A stretch of DNA of 64,000 nucleotides from Streptomyces griseoincarnatus (GTDB lineage Bacteria > Actinomycetota > Actinomycetes > Streptomycetales > Streptomycetaceae). Under the pieces are notes generated by a model. That model did not search any database. It had not been told where the DNA came from and saw only the letters and a list, made by a program, of their open reading frames with translations. Below, piece by piece: positions 54,980-63,568 of the stretch. Location of the stretch: NCBI GenBank assembly GCA_014649575.1, contig BMTH01000006.1, positions 186,001-250,000 on the forward strand, given 5' to 3'. The position numbers were made by a program, and so were the translations under genes. Each line of letters opens with the position of its first letter. The first letter of the stretch is position 1.

Positions 54980-55766
54980 GACGTCCGTGATCCTTTGCTG
55001 TCGCCTTCAGCAGGGCCAGTGACTCCTTGAGTGGCAGAGCATCGCTCAGTGCGAGATCGTAACGGCCCTGCAGTTCCTGAACCATGGCCGGGGAGTCGTG
55101 CACCTTCCCCATGCGGACCCCTTCGCTGTAAGCCACCGGCGGCTGATCGTCGAACCACATCAGCGTCAGCATGCTCTCCAACAGGGGGTGGAACCCCAAG
55201 GAGTGCGGTAGTACGTGCACGCGGACCCGTCGTGACTCCGCCAGCCTGACGATGTGCGTGATCTGCTCGGCCATGATCTCTGGGCCGCCGATCGGCCGGA
55301 CCAGGACGCTCTGGTCGAGAAGCGCCCACACTACGGGTGACACCAGATCCTCAAGGATTTTCGCCCGCTCCAGCCGTGTGACAACGAGCCTGTCACATTC
55401 CTCTTCACCCAGAGGAGGGTAGGAGGAGCTCAGGACCGCACGTGCGTACCCTTCCGTCTGGAAGATGCCAGGCACGAAGGAGAGAGCGAACTCGCGGATC
55501 TCGATCGCCTGCTGTTCGAGAGCGTGAGCCGCTTCGAAGTGCTTGACCACTGCGGCGTCCTCGTCCGGCAGGAAGCTGCTCAGCACATCGCCCGTGTTCA
55601 GCGCCCTGTCGAGGCGTCTCGCGTCCTCCTTGGACGGGGTGCGCCGGCCCGCCTCGATGTGTGCGATGTGCGATCGCGTCATGACGGCGGCTGTCGCCAG
55701 CTCCTGCTGTGTCAGCCCCGCCGCCTCGCGCTGCGTCTTCAACCACTCCCCATAGATGTTGCTCAA
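54972..55766 (-). CDS. XRE/DUF5753 (WhiJ-like) regulator
   Basis: The protein has about 264 residues. HTH: WLKTQREAAGLTQQELATAA and RSHIAHIEAGRRTPSKEDAR. DUF5753 follows with FVPGIFQTEGYARAVLSSSY and VRVHVLPHSLGFHPLLESML. TTG 55766 was chosen because GGGAG lies 6 nt upstream; another TTG at 55772 touches that site. A 21-bp palindrome 13 bp upstream is its probable operator. Such pairs are numerous in Streptomyces and tune development and secondary metabolism. Confidence 0.92.
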   Translation of the reverse strand: MSNIYGEWLKTQREAAGLTQQELATAAVMTRSHIAHIEAGRRTPSKEDARRLDRALNTGDVLSSFLPDEDAAVVKHFEAAHALEQQAIEIREFALSFVPGIFQTEGYARAVLSSSYPPLGEEECDRLVVTRLERAKILEDLVSPVVWALLDQSVLVRPIGGPEIMAEQITHIVRLAESRRVRVHVLPHSLGFHPLLESMLTLMWFDDQPPVAYSEGVRMGKVHDSPAMVQELQGRYDLALSDALPLKESLALLKATAKDHGRHD

Positions 55767-55778
55767 CGTCAACTCCCG

Positions 55779-55799
55779 TGTGACAGATGCGTTGTCACA
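55779..55799. promoter_or_regulatory. 21-bp inverted repeat upstream of WhiJ-like gene
   Basis: TGTGACA-gatgcgt-TGTCACA has perfect 7-bp arms. It lies in the gap between the WhiJ-like gene and the rightward gene pair, so it may serve both. Confidence 0.75.
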
Positions 55800-55929
55800 T
55801 CCGACCCTCTGGCGAGCCTAGCCCGACCCGTCTCACTCTGTGAGTGGATCGCTACACAGCGACGTCCATGCACATCAACCTGCCTCGGGCACGGAAGACC
55901 CCCGCGACCGCTACCGACGGCCCGGGGGC

Positions 55930-56322
55930 ATGGCCCTCAACCGCAACGGAGTTGAAGACGTGTTGCACCGTATCGCCTGCCTCCTCGAGCCGCTGCTGCG
56001 GCTCCTGTGGCCCGCCTCCGGGTGCCACCGGCACGGAAACCGGCACCGCGCCGGGGGAGCGGCGCCGGTCCCCGGGCCGGCCGCCCCCGTCGCACCCGGT
56101 CGCCGCCCTTCCCCGCACGAGGCCCCCCTCCGCGGCGAGGACTCCCGGCTCGTCCGCCCCTACCTCCTCGCCCACGAACGACGCGCGCAGGCCAGGCAGC
56201 AGCGCGCCCGGCGCCGGACCCTCTGGCTCGCCGTGCACGGCATCGACGTAGGGCCACGGCGTATCCACGGTGTCGACGTCGGCTCCCGCCGCGTGCGGGG
56301 CAGCGAGGTGACCGCCGCGTGA
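55930..56322 (+). CDS. conserved hypothetical protein (module with WhiJ/DUF397)
   Basis: The protein has about 130 residues, with a helical N-terminus (VEDVLHRIACLLEPLLRLLW), a Pro/Arg-rich middle and a conserved C-terminal block (LVRPYLLAHERRAQARQQRA then RRTLWLAVHGIDVGPRRIHG). It has the look of a recurrent Streptomyces protein with no function. ATG 55930 was chosen; a GTG at 55840 would add 30 residues. The stop overlaps the next start (GTGA). No transmembrane segment is sure; residues 12-25 are hydrophobic. Confidence 0.65.
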   Translation: MALNRNGVEDVLHRIACLLEPLLRLLWPASGCHRHGNRHRAGGAAPVPGPAAPVAPGRRPSPHEAPLRGEDSRLVRPYLLAHERRAQARQQRARRRTLWLAVHGIDVGPRRIHGVDVGSRRVRGSEVTAA

Positions 56323-56687
56323 TCCACGAGAGCCGAGACGTCACCGCCACCCCGGCGACCCGGCCCCGCCTCCTCCCCTGGTCCAACCTCGACGGCAACC
56401 CCTGCTACCTCGTCACCGACGACACCGGCACCGGTCGTCTCTCGCGCCTCGCCGACGAGATCGAAGCCGTCCAGCTCGGCATGGCGGACGACCTTCTCGG
56501 CCACGCCGTCGACCTCCTGGGCGACACCAGGGCCACCGCGCCCCAGCTCCGTTACCTCGCCGCCTGCCTGGCCGAGGCGCTCCACGACGTGCACCGCATC
56601 GCCCGCAGCAGGGGAGCGCGTCTCCCCGTGCCCCCCGGCGACGAGGAAGACCTGGACGCCGTACCGGAAGGGGGCCCGGGCAACTGA
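56319..56687 (+). CDS. conserved hypothetical protein coupled to preceding gene
   Basis: The 122-residue protein starts GTG (VIHESRDVTATPATRPRLLP) and has LPWSNLDGNPCYLVTDDTGT, then helices with VQLGMADDLLGHAVDLLGD and LRYLAACLAEALHDVHRIAR. The tail is acidic. GTGA overlap with the previous gene indicates coupled synthesis, so the two may form a complex. The function is unknown. Pairs of this kind recur near DUF397/WhiJ modules. Confidence 0.7.
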   Translation: MIHESRDVTATPATRPRLLPWSNLDGNPCYLVTDDTGTGRLSRLADEIEAVQLGMADDLLGHAVDLLGDTRATAPQLRYLAACLAEALHDVHRIARSRGARLPVPPGDEEDLDAVPEGGPGN

Positions 56688-56702
56688 CCCACCGCTGGGG
56701 CG

Positions 56703-56737
56703 GGCCGGCCGCCCTCTCCGTCTGAGGGAGGCCGGCC
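56703..56737. terminator. hairpin between convergent genes
   Basis: GGCCGGCC (56703-56710) with inner CCCTC pairs with GAGGG and GGCCGGCC (to 56737). It lies between genes stopping at 56687 and 56748, so it serves both strands. Confidence 0.8.
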
Positions 56738-56747
56738 GAGGTGAGGC

Positions 56748-57593
56748 CTACCAGATCGACTCGACCCACTCCGGGTGGTCGATGAACGGGTTGCGGTTGT
56801 GCTGGTACGACTCGAAGATCACGTCGTTGCGGCGCTGCTCGAAGGAGTCCGGCGGGTCCTGCTCGTGCCACTCCTTGAGCACGGAGAGCTTGCCGATGTA
56901 CGGGGCGGAGCCGTTGCTCACGCTGTTGTTGGGCTCCAGGTCGGGCCAGCCGTCGGTGCCCTCGTAGCGGACCGCCATGTAGAGGATCATGCGGGCCACG
57001 TCGCCCTTGACGGCGTCGCGGGGCTCGAAGGAGTCGGAGTCGGTGAGGCTGCCGCCGCCGTTGGTGACGGCGCTGCCGCCGTTGTCGAAGTCCTTGTTGC
57101 CGCGGATGCTGTTGACCTGGACGTCCGACGGGCGCAGATGGTGGATGTCGGTGCCGGGGCCGGTGGAGGTGCCGAAGTCGCCGTGGGACTTGGCCCAGAC
57201 GTGCTCGCGGTTCCAGTCGCCCACGTCACCGCCGTTGAGCGACTTGCTGCGGGAGGCGCCGGAGTACAGCAGGATCACGTTCCCGCTGTTCGACGGGTCC
57301 TCGTCGGTCTCCTTCAGGGCGTTCCAGACGGCCGAGTACGAGAGCTTCGTCTGGTCGCTGATGATCGAGTGGAGGGCAGACTTGAGGGCCTCGCCGGTCT
57401 TGCCCTCGGCGCCCTCGTAGTAGTCGGCGTAGGCGGCCACCGCGGCCACGCGGCCCTGGGCGGCGGGTGCCTCGTGGGCGGGGGCCGAGGCGCCGGCGGT
57501 GGCGGGGGTCAGGGCGGGGACGGCGAGTCCGGCGAGGACGGCGGCGCTCGCCAGCGCCACCGCCTTCCGGCGGCGTATGCGCACAGCAGGCAT
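56748..57593 (-). CDS. secreted endonuclease I family nuclease
   Basis: The protein has about 281 residues. The signal peptide has RIRRRK, hydrophobic core ALASAAVLAGLAVPALTPAT and probable cleavage after AGASA. The nuclease domain carries GDWNREHVWAKSHGDFG with the catalytic His, then DIHHLRPSDVQVNSIRGNKD, the beta-beta-alpha metal motif of endonuclease I (EndA). It likely degrades extracellular DNA for nutrients. No Cys-rich binding module. It is divergent from the ABC exporter. Confidence 0.93.
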   Translation of the reverse strand: MPAVRIRRRKAVALASAAVLAGLAVPALTPATAGASAPAHEAPAAQGRVAAVAAYADYYEGAEGKTGEALKSALHSIISDQTKLSYSAVWNALKETDEDPSNSGNVILLYSGASRSKSLNGGDVGDWNREHVWAKSHGDFGTSTGPGTDIHHLRPSDVQVNSIRGNKDFDNGGSAVTNGGGSLTDSDSFEPRDAVKGDVARMILYMAVRYEGTDGWPDLEPNNSVSNGSAPYIGKLSVLKEWHEQDPPDSFEQRRNDVIFESYQHNRNPFIDHPEWVESIW

Positions 57594-57807
57594 GTGGGGT
57601 GTCCGATCTACGCGGGTTGCACAAGGGGGATACCCGAGAGAGTGGCATGGACATGCAGTCAAGCGCGTGGAGACAGCGTGTCGATTGCGTGACGGGAATC
57701 CGACGCCGCGTAGAGAGCGCGCGCCCCCGGAATATTGCGGAGGGATGAAATCCGCTTCCGGCGGCGTTGGTGCCTTGCGGAAGATCAGGACGATCGGAGG
57801 ACACCGC

Positions 57808-60800
57808 GTGACAGCGCAACGGGGATGGGCACGACGACTGGCCGCCTACGCGTGGCGGCACCCCAGGAACGTCGTCCTGGCCCTCGGCTCCTCCCTCGCC
57901 GGCATGGCCGTGATGGCCCTGGTGCCGCTGATCACCAAGGTGATCATCGACGACGTGATCGGCGACAAGACCCGTGACATGGGCACCTGGGCCGGCCTGC
58001 TGGTCGGCGCCGCCCTCGCCGTCTACGTCCTCACCTACATCCGCCGCTACTACGGCGGAAAGCTCGCCCTCGACGTCCAGCACGACCTGCGCACCGAGAT
58101 GTTCGGGTCGATCGCCCGGCTCGACGGCAGACGCCAGGACGAGCTGTCCACCGGGCAGGTCGTCGGCCGTGCGACCAGCGACCTCCAGCTCATCCAGGGC
58201 CTGCTCTTCATGCTGCCGATGACCATCGGCAACCTGCTGCTGTTCGTGATCTCCCTGGTGATCATGGCGTCGCTGTCCCTGCCGCTCACCGCGATCGCTC
58301 TCGCCGTGGCGCCCGCCCTGTGGTGGATCGCCAAGCGCAGCCGCACCCGGCTGCACCCCTCCACCTGGTACGCCCAGGCGCAGGCCGGCGCCGTCGCCGG
58401 GGTGGTCGACGGCGCGGTCAGCGGCGTCCGCGTGGTCAAGGGCTTCGGCCAGGAGGACCAGGAGACCGGCAAGCTCCGCGAGGTCGGCCGCCGGCTGTTC
58501 GCGGGACGCCTGCGCACCATCAAGCTGAACTCCCGCTACACCCCCGCCCTCCAGTCCGTGCCCGCCCTCGGACAGGTCGCGATGCTCGCCGTCGGCGGCT
58601 GGCTCGCGGTCCGCGGCCACATCACGCTGGGCACCTTCGTCGCCTTCTCCACCTACCTCGCCCAGCTCGTCGGACCGGTCCGGATGCTCGCCGTCGTCCT
58701 CACCGTCGCCCAGCAGGCCCGCGCCGGCACCGAGCGGGTCCTCGACCTGATCGACACCGAGCCCACCCTCACCGACGGCACCAAGGCCCTGCCCGCGGAC
58801 GCCCCGGCGACCGTCGAGTTCGACGACGTCGCCTTCGGCTACGACCCCGAGCGGCCGGTGCTCGACGGCCTGTCCTTCGAGATCCGCCCCGGCGAGACCC
58901 TCGCCGTGGTCGGCGCCTCCGGCTCCGGCAAGTCCACCGTCTCCCTGCTGCTCCCGCGCTTCTACGACGTCACCCGCGGCGCCGTCCTCGTCGGCGGGCA
59001 CGACGTGCGCGAGCTGACCACCGAGTCGCTGCGCGCCGCCATCGGCCTGGTCCCGGAGGACTCCTTCCTGTTCTCCGACACCGTCCGCAACAACATCGCG
59101 TACGGCCGCCCCGACGCCACCGACGAGCAGATCCGGGCCGCCGCCCGCGCCGCCCAGGCCGACCGCTTCATCGACGAGCTGCCCGACGGCTACGACACCA
59201 CCGTCGGCGAGCACGGCCTGACCCTCTCCGGCGGACAGCGCCAGCGCGTCGCCCTGGCCCGCGCCATCCTCACCGACCCGCGCCTGCTCGTCCTGGACGA
59301 CGCGACCTCCGCCGTGGACGCCCGCGTCGAGCACGAGATCCACGAGGCGCTGAAGAGCGTCATGCGGGGCCGCACGACGCTGCTGATCGCCCACCGCCGC
59401 TCCACCCTGAACCTCGCCGACCGCATCGCCGTCCTCGAGAACGGCCGCCTCGCCGCCATCGGCACCCATGACGAGCTCCAGCGCCGCTCCCCGCTGTACC
59501 GGCGGCTGCTCACCGACCCCGACGAGCTGGGCGCCGTCTCCCCGGGCCACACCCCGCCCGCCGGGCCGGTCGAGGAGGACACCTCCGTCCGCGCCGAACT
59601 GGACGCCGAGTTCGACGCCGAGCGGGGCGTCACCCCCCGCCTGTGGACCGGTGACCGCGAGCCCAGGGACACCGCCCTCGACGGCGCCCCCGCCACCCCG
59701 GAACTGCTGGAGCAGGTCGCCAAGCTGCCCCCGGCCGACGACGTGCCGGACGTCGACGAGGCCCGCGCCGTCCGCCCCGAGGACTCCTACGGCCTGCGCC
59801 GCCTGCTGCAGGGCTTCCGCACGCCCCTGCTGATCAGCCTCGCCCTGGTCGCCGTGGACGCCGGGATGGGCCTGCTGCTGCCGATCCTGATCCGGCACGG
59901 CATCGACGAGGGCGTCACCCGCGCCGCCCAGACCGCGGTCTGGGCCGCCGCCCTGCTGGGCCTGCTCACCGTGCTCGCCCAGTGGGCGGCGCAGACCGGC
60001 GAGATCCGCATGACCGGACGCACCGGCGAACGCGTCCTGTACACGCTGCGGCTGAAGATCTTCGCCCAGCTCCAGCGGCTCGGCCTCGACTTCTACGAGC
60101 GCGAGCTGACCGGCCGGATCATGACCCGGATGACCACGGACGTGGACGCGCTGTCCACGTTCCTCCAGACCGGTCTGGTCACCGCTTTCGTCTCGGTGGT
60201 CACCTTCTTCGGCATCATGGTCGCCCTGCTGGCGCTCGACATCGGCCTCGCCCTCGTCGTCTTCGCCTCCCTGCCCCTCCTGGTCGTCGCCACGTACTTC
60301 TTCCGCCGGGCCAGCGTGAAGGCGTACGAGCTGGCGCGGGAGCGGGTGTCGGTGGTCAACGCCGACCTCCAGGAGTCCGTCGCCGGGCTGCGGATCGTGC
60401 AGGCCTTCCGCCGTGAGGGGGACGGCGCCCGCCGGTTCGCCGAGCGCAGCGCCGCCTACCGCAGCGCCCGTATCCGCGGCCAGTGGCTGATCTCCGTGTA
60501 CTTCCCGTTCGTGCAGCTGCTGTCCTCGGTCGCCGCGGCGGCGGTGCTCGTGGTCGGCGGCGGCCGGGTCGACGACGGCACGCTCGCCATCGGCTCCCTG
60601 GTCGCCTACCTGCTCTACATCGACCTGTTCTTCGCGCCCGTGCAGCAGCTCTCCCAGGTCTTCGACGGCTACCAGCAGGCGTCCGTCTCCCTCGGCCGGA
60701 TCCAGGAGCTGCTGCGCGAGCCGACCTCCACCAAGGCCCCCGAGAAGCCGCTCCCGGTGACCTCCCTGCGCGGCGAGATCGCCTTCGAGGACGTGCACTT

Positions 60801-61515
60801 CTCCTACGGCGACGGCGAGGAGGCCCTCAGCGCGGTCGACCTGACCGTCCCGGCCGGGCAGACCGTCGCGTTCGTCGGCGAGACCGGCGCCGGCAAGTCC
60901 ACCCTGGTCAAGCTGGTCGCCCGGTTCTACGACCCCACCTCCGGGCGGGTCACCGTCGACGGCACCGACCTGCGCGACCTGGACCTCACCGCGTACCGGC
61001 ACCGGCTGGGCGTCGTACCGCAGGAGGCGTACCTCTTCCCCGGCACCGTCCGCGACGCCATCGCCTACGGCCGCCCCGACGCCACCGACGCCGAGGTGGA
61101 GGCCGCGGCCCGTGCGGTCGGCGCGCACGAGATGATCGCCACCCTCGACGGCGGCTACCTCCACGAGGTCGCCGAGCGCGGCCGCAACCTGTCGGCGGGC
61201 CAGCGCCAGCTGATCGCGCTCGCCCGCGCCGAACTCGTCGACCCGGACGTGCTGCTGCTCGACGAGGCCACCGCCGCCCTCGACCTCGCCACCGAGGCGC
61301 AGGTCAACGCGGCCACCGACCGCCTCGCCGGCCGCCGCACCACGCTGGTGGTCGCCCACCGGCTGACCACCGCCGCCCGCGCCGACCGGGTGGTCGTCAT
61401 GGACCACGGCCGCGTCGCCGAGGACGGCACCCACGAGGAACTGCTGCGCAAGGGCGGCCGGTACGCCGCGCTGTGGCGGACGTTCGTCGGCGAGGACGTC
61501 CCCGCACCGGCCTGA
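57808..61515 (+). CDS. fused two-half ABC exporter with one degenerate ATP site
   Basis: The protein has about 1235 residues: TMD1, NBD1, TMD2, NBD2. NBD1: Walker A GASGSGKST near 370, signature LSGGQRQR, Walker B LLVLDDATSAVD near 493, H-loop LIAHRRST. NBD2: GETGAGKST near 1026, LSAGQRQL, LLLLDEATAALD, VVAHRLTT. The Walker B glutamate is Asp in NBD1, so one of the two composite sites is degenerate, as in heterodimeric exporters. A charged linker of about 100 residues joins the halves. GTG 57808 follows GGAGG. Substrate unknown (drug, lipid or peptide). Confidence 0.95.
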   Translation: MTAQRGWARRLAAYAWRHPRNVVLALGSSLAGMAVMALVPLITKVIIDDVIGDKTRDMGTWAGLLVGAALAVYVLTYIRRYYGGKLALDVQHDLRTEMFGSIARLDGRRQDELSTGQVVGRATSDLQLIQGLLFMLPMTIGNLLLFVISLVIMASLSLPLTAIALAVAPALWWIAKRSRTRLHPSTWYAQAQAGAVAGVVDGAVSGVRVVKGFGQEDQETGKLREVGRRLFAGRLRTIKLNSRYTPALQSVPALGQVAMLAVGGWLAVRGHITLGTFVAFSTYLAQLVGPVRMLAVVLTVAQQARAGTERVLDLIDTEPTLTDGTKALPADAPATVEFDDVAFGYDPERPVLDGLSFEIRPGETLAVVGASGSGKSTVSLLLPRFYDVTRGAVLVGGHDVRELTTESLRAAIGLVPEDSFLFSDTVRNNIAYGRPDATDEQIRAAARAAQADRFIDELPDGYDTTVGEHGLTLSGGQRQRVALARAILTDPRLLVLDDATSAVDARVEHEIHEALKSVMRGRTTLLIAHRRSTLNLADRIAVLENGRLAAIGTHDELQRRSPLYRRLLTDPDELGAVSPGHTPPAGPVEEDTSVRAELDAEFDAERGVTPRLWTGDREPRDTALDGAPATPELLEQVAKLPPADDVPDVDEARAVRPEDSYGLRRLLQGFRTPLLISLALVAVDAGMGLLLPILIRHGIDEGVTRAAQTAVWAAALLGLLTVLAQWAAQTGEIRMTGRTGERVLYTLRLKIFAQLQRLGLDFYERELTGRIMTRMTTDVDALSTFLQTGLVTAFVSVVTFFGIMVALLALDIGLALVVFASLPLLVVATYFFRRASVKAYELARERVSVVNADLQESVAGLRIVQAFRREGDGARRFAERSAAYRSARIRGQWLISVYFPFVQLLSSVAAAAVLVVGGGRVDDGTLAIGSLVAYLLYIDLFFAPVQQLSQVFDGYQQASVSLGRIQELLREPTSTKAPEKPLPVTSLRGEIAFEDVHFSYGDGEEALSAVDLTVPAGQTVAFVGETGAGKSTLVKLVARFYDPTSGRVTVDGTDLRDLDLTAYRHRLGVVPQEAYLFPGTVRDAIAYGRPDATDAEVEAAARAVGAHEMIATLDGGYLHEVAERGRNLSAGQRQLIALARAELVDPDVLLLDEATAALDLATEAQVNAATDRLAGRRTTLVVAHRLTTAARADRVVVMDHGRVAEDGTHEELLRKGGRYAALWRTFVGEDVPAPA

Positions 61516-61625
61516 TCCGGCCGTACGCCACCGGCGCACACCGGCTCGCGCAACCGTGCGACCTACGCCGTGCGTCCGTACACGCGTACGCCGTCGTACG
61601 GCGGGCGCGGTACGGGAGGACGACT

Positions 61626-62015
61626 GTGGGCAGTGGAGCGATACACCGGCGGCTCGCGCCGGTCCTTGCGGTGCTGACCGCGTCGGGGCTGCTCGCCCTG
61701 GCGGCGCCGGCCCAGGAGGCGGAGGCGGCCGCGCTGTGCCCCGGACGCAAGGTGCGGACCCTGCCGTTCTCCACCGGGTCGGTGCTCGTCTACAAGCGCG
61801 GCGGATACGTCTGCGCCGTCACCGTCGCCAAGAAGCAGGGCGTGAAGCGGAAGATGGCGGTGAGCGTGCGGGCGCGCGGCGGACGGCCCGTGGTCGACGA
61901 GGGGCAGTTCGCGTACCACGCGGGCCCGGTGACCGTGCACGCCGGACGCCGCTGCGTCTGGGTCACCGGCCGGGTCGGGGCGGACTCCGTCAGCTCCGGC
62001 TGGATCCTCTGCTGA
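61626..62015 (+). CDS. small secreted protein with two cystines likely
   Basis: The 129-residue protein starts at GTG 61626 after GGGAGGACG. Its signal peptide (LAPVLAVLTASGLLALAAPA) probably cuts near AEA. The mature part is basic and beta-rich, with four Cys (LCPGRKVR, YVCAVTVAKK, RRCVWVTGRV, SGWILC). No family is recognised. It is 110 bp after the ABC exporter; the gap has CGTACG-rich repeats. Confidence 0.75.
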   Translation: MGSGAIHRRLAPVLAVLTASGLLALAAPAQEAEAAALCPGRKVRTLPFSTGSVLVYKRGGYVCAVTVAKKQGVKRKMAVSVRARGGRPVVDEGQFAYHAGPVTVHAGRRCVWVTGRVGADSVSSGWILC

Positions 62016-62121
62016 GCCCTCCACTTCGCGGACGTGCACAGGGTTTTCCCTATGTCCCCTGGTGCGGTGACGAGTTGGTCGAGTAGCTTCCGGCGCACAT
62101 CTGTCTCACAGGGGAGTGCGC

Positions 62122-63555
62122 ATGCGCAAGGCGCTCAGATGGCTGCTGGCGCTCACGGTGCTCATAGGCACACTGGGCACGGCCGGGGCGGCCACCGCCG
62201 CCGAGCCGGACGCCACCGGCACCACTGACATCAAGGAGAGGCTGCTCGAGATCCCGGGCATGAGCCTCATCGAGGAGAAGCCGTACACCGGGTACCGCTT
62301 CTTCGTCCTGAACTACACGCAGCCGGTCGACCACCGCAGGCCCGGCAAGGGCACGTTCCAGCAGCGGATCACCGTGCTGCACAAGGACACCGCGCGGCCC
62401 ACCGTCTTCTACACCGGCGGCTACAGCGTCTCCACGACGCCCCGCCGCGCCGAGCCGACCCAGATCGTGGACGGCAACCAGGTCTCCATGGAGTACCGCT
62501 TCTTCACCCCGTCCCGGCCCGAGCCGGCCGACTGGAGCAAGCTGGACATCTGGCAGGCCGCCAGCGACCAGCACCGCATCTTCACCGCGCTGAAGAAGAT
62601 CTACAACGAGAACTGGCTCTCCACGGGCGGCTCCAAGGGCGGCATGACCGCCACCTACTACGAGCGCTTCTACCCGAAGGACATGGACGGCGTCGTCGCC
62701 TACGTCGCCCCCAACGACGTGGTGAACAAGGAGGACTCGGCCTACGACCGCTTCTTCCGCACCGTCGGCACCAAGGAGTGCCGCGACCGGCTGAACGGCG
62801 TGCAGCGCGAGGCGCTGGTGCGCCGGGAGCCGCTGAAGGAGAAGTACGAGGCGCTCGCCGCCGAGAACGGCTACACCTTCGACACCATCGGCAGCCTGGA
62901 CCGCGCCTACGAGGCGGTCGTCCTGGACTACGTCTGGGGCTTCTGGCAGTACAGCACCGTCGCCGACTGCCAGGACATCCCGGCGGACGCCAAGAACGCC
63001 ACCGACGACGAGATCTGGAACTCCGTCGACACGATCTCCGGCTTCTCGTTCTACACGGACCAGGGCCTGAGCCCGTACACGCCGTACTACTACCAGGCCG
63101 GCACCCAGCTGGGCGCGCCGACCATCCACTTCCCGCACATCGAGAAGAAGTACGTCCGCTACGGCTACCAGCCGCCGCGCAACTTCGTGCCCCGTTCGAT
63201 CGACATGAAGTTCGAGCCGTGGGTGATGCGCAGCGTCGACACCTGGGTCCGTCACAACGCCCGGCAGATGCTGTTCGTGTACGGCGAGAACGACCCGTGG
63301 GGCGCCGAGCCGTTCCGCCTCGGCAAGGGCGCGCGCGACTCGTACGTCCTCACCGCGCCCGGCATGAACCACGGCGCGAACGTGGCCGGCCTGGTCGAGA
63401 AGGAGAAGGCGCTGGCCACGGCCCGCATCCTGGAGTGGGCGGGCGTCGCCCCGAACGCCGTCCAGGCGAACCCGGCGGCCGCGAAGCCGCTGGCGAAGTT
63501 CGACGCGAAGCTCGACAAGCGGGACGTCGAGCCGCGGCACGCGCTGCGTCCGTGA
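62122..63555 (+). CDS. secreted S37-family tripeptidyl aminopeptidase
   Basis: The protein has about 477 residues. Signal peptide: RKALRWLLALTVLIGTLGTA with cleavage near ATAA. It has alpha/beta-hydrolase marks of the Streptomyces PS-10 (S37) family: VLNYTQPVDHRRPGKGTFQQ, STGGSKGGMTATYYERFYPK with the nucleophile Ser in GGSKGG, MLFVYGENDPWGAEPFRLGK, and the His in APGMNHGANVAGL. It removes tripeptides from proteins outside the cell. ATG 62122 was taken with AGGGGAG upstream. Confidence 0.93.
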   Translation: MRKALRWLLALTVLIGTLGTAGAATAAEPDATGTTDIKERLLEIPGMSLIEEKPYTGYRFFVLNYTQPVDHRRPGKGTFQQRITVLHKDTARPTVFYTGGYSVSTTPRRAEPTQIVDGNQVSMEYRFFTPSRPEPADWSKLDIWQAASDQHRIFTALKKIYNENWLSTGGSKGGMTATYYERFYPKDMDGVVAYVAPNDVVNKEDSAYDRFFRTVGTKECRDRLNGVQREALVRREPLKEKYEALAAENGYTFDTIGSLDRAYEAVVLDYVWGFWQYSTVADCQDIPADAKNATDDEIWNSVDTISGFSFYTDQGLSPYTPYYYQAGTQLGAPTIHFPHIEKKYVRYGYQPPRNFVPRSIDMKFEPWVMRSVDTWVRHNARQMLFVYGENDPWGAEPFRLGKGARDSYVLTAPGMNHGANVAGLVEKEKALATARILEWAGVAPNAVQANPAAAKPLAKFDAKLDKRDVEPRHALRP

Positions 63556-63568
63556 GTCCCGGGCGGGG

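Noticed and set aside
57226..61539. A very long minus-strand reading frame opposite the ABC exporter
   Set aside because: It is antisense to a gene with clear ABC motifs; GC-rich third-position bias creates long stop-free antisense frames. Its translation is low-complexity.
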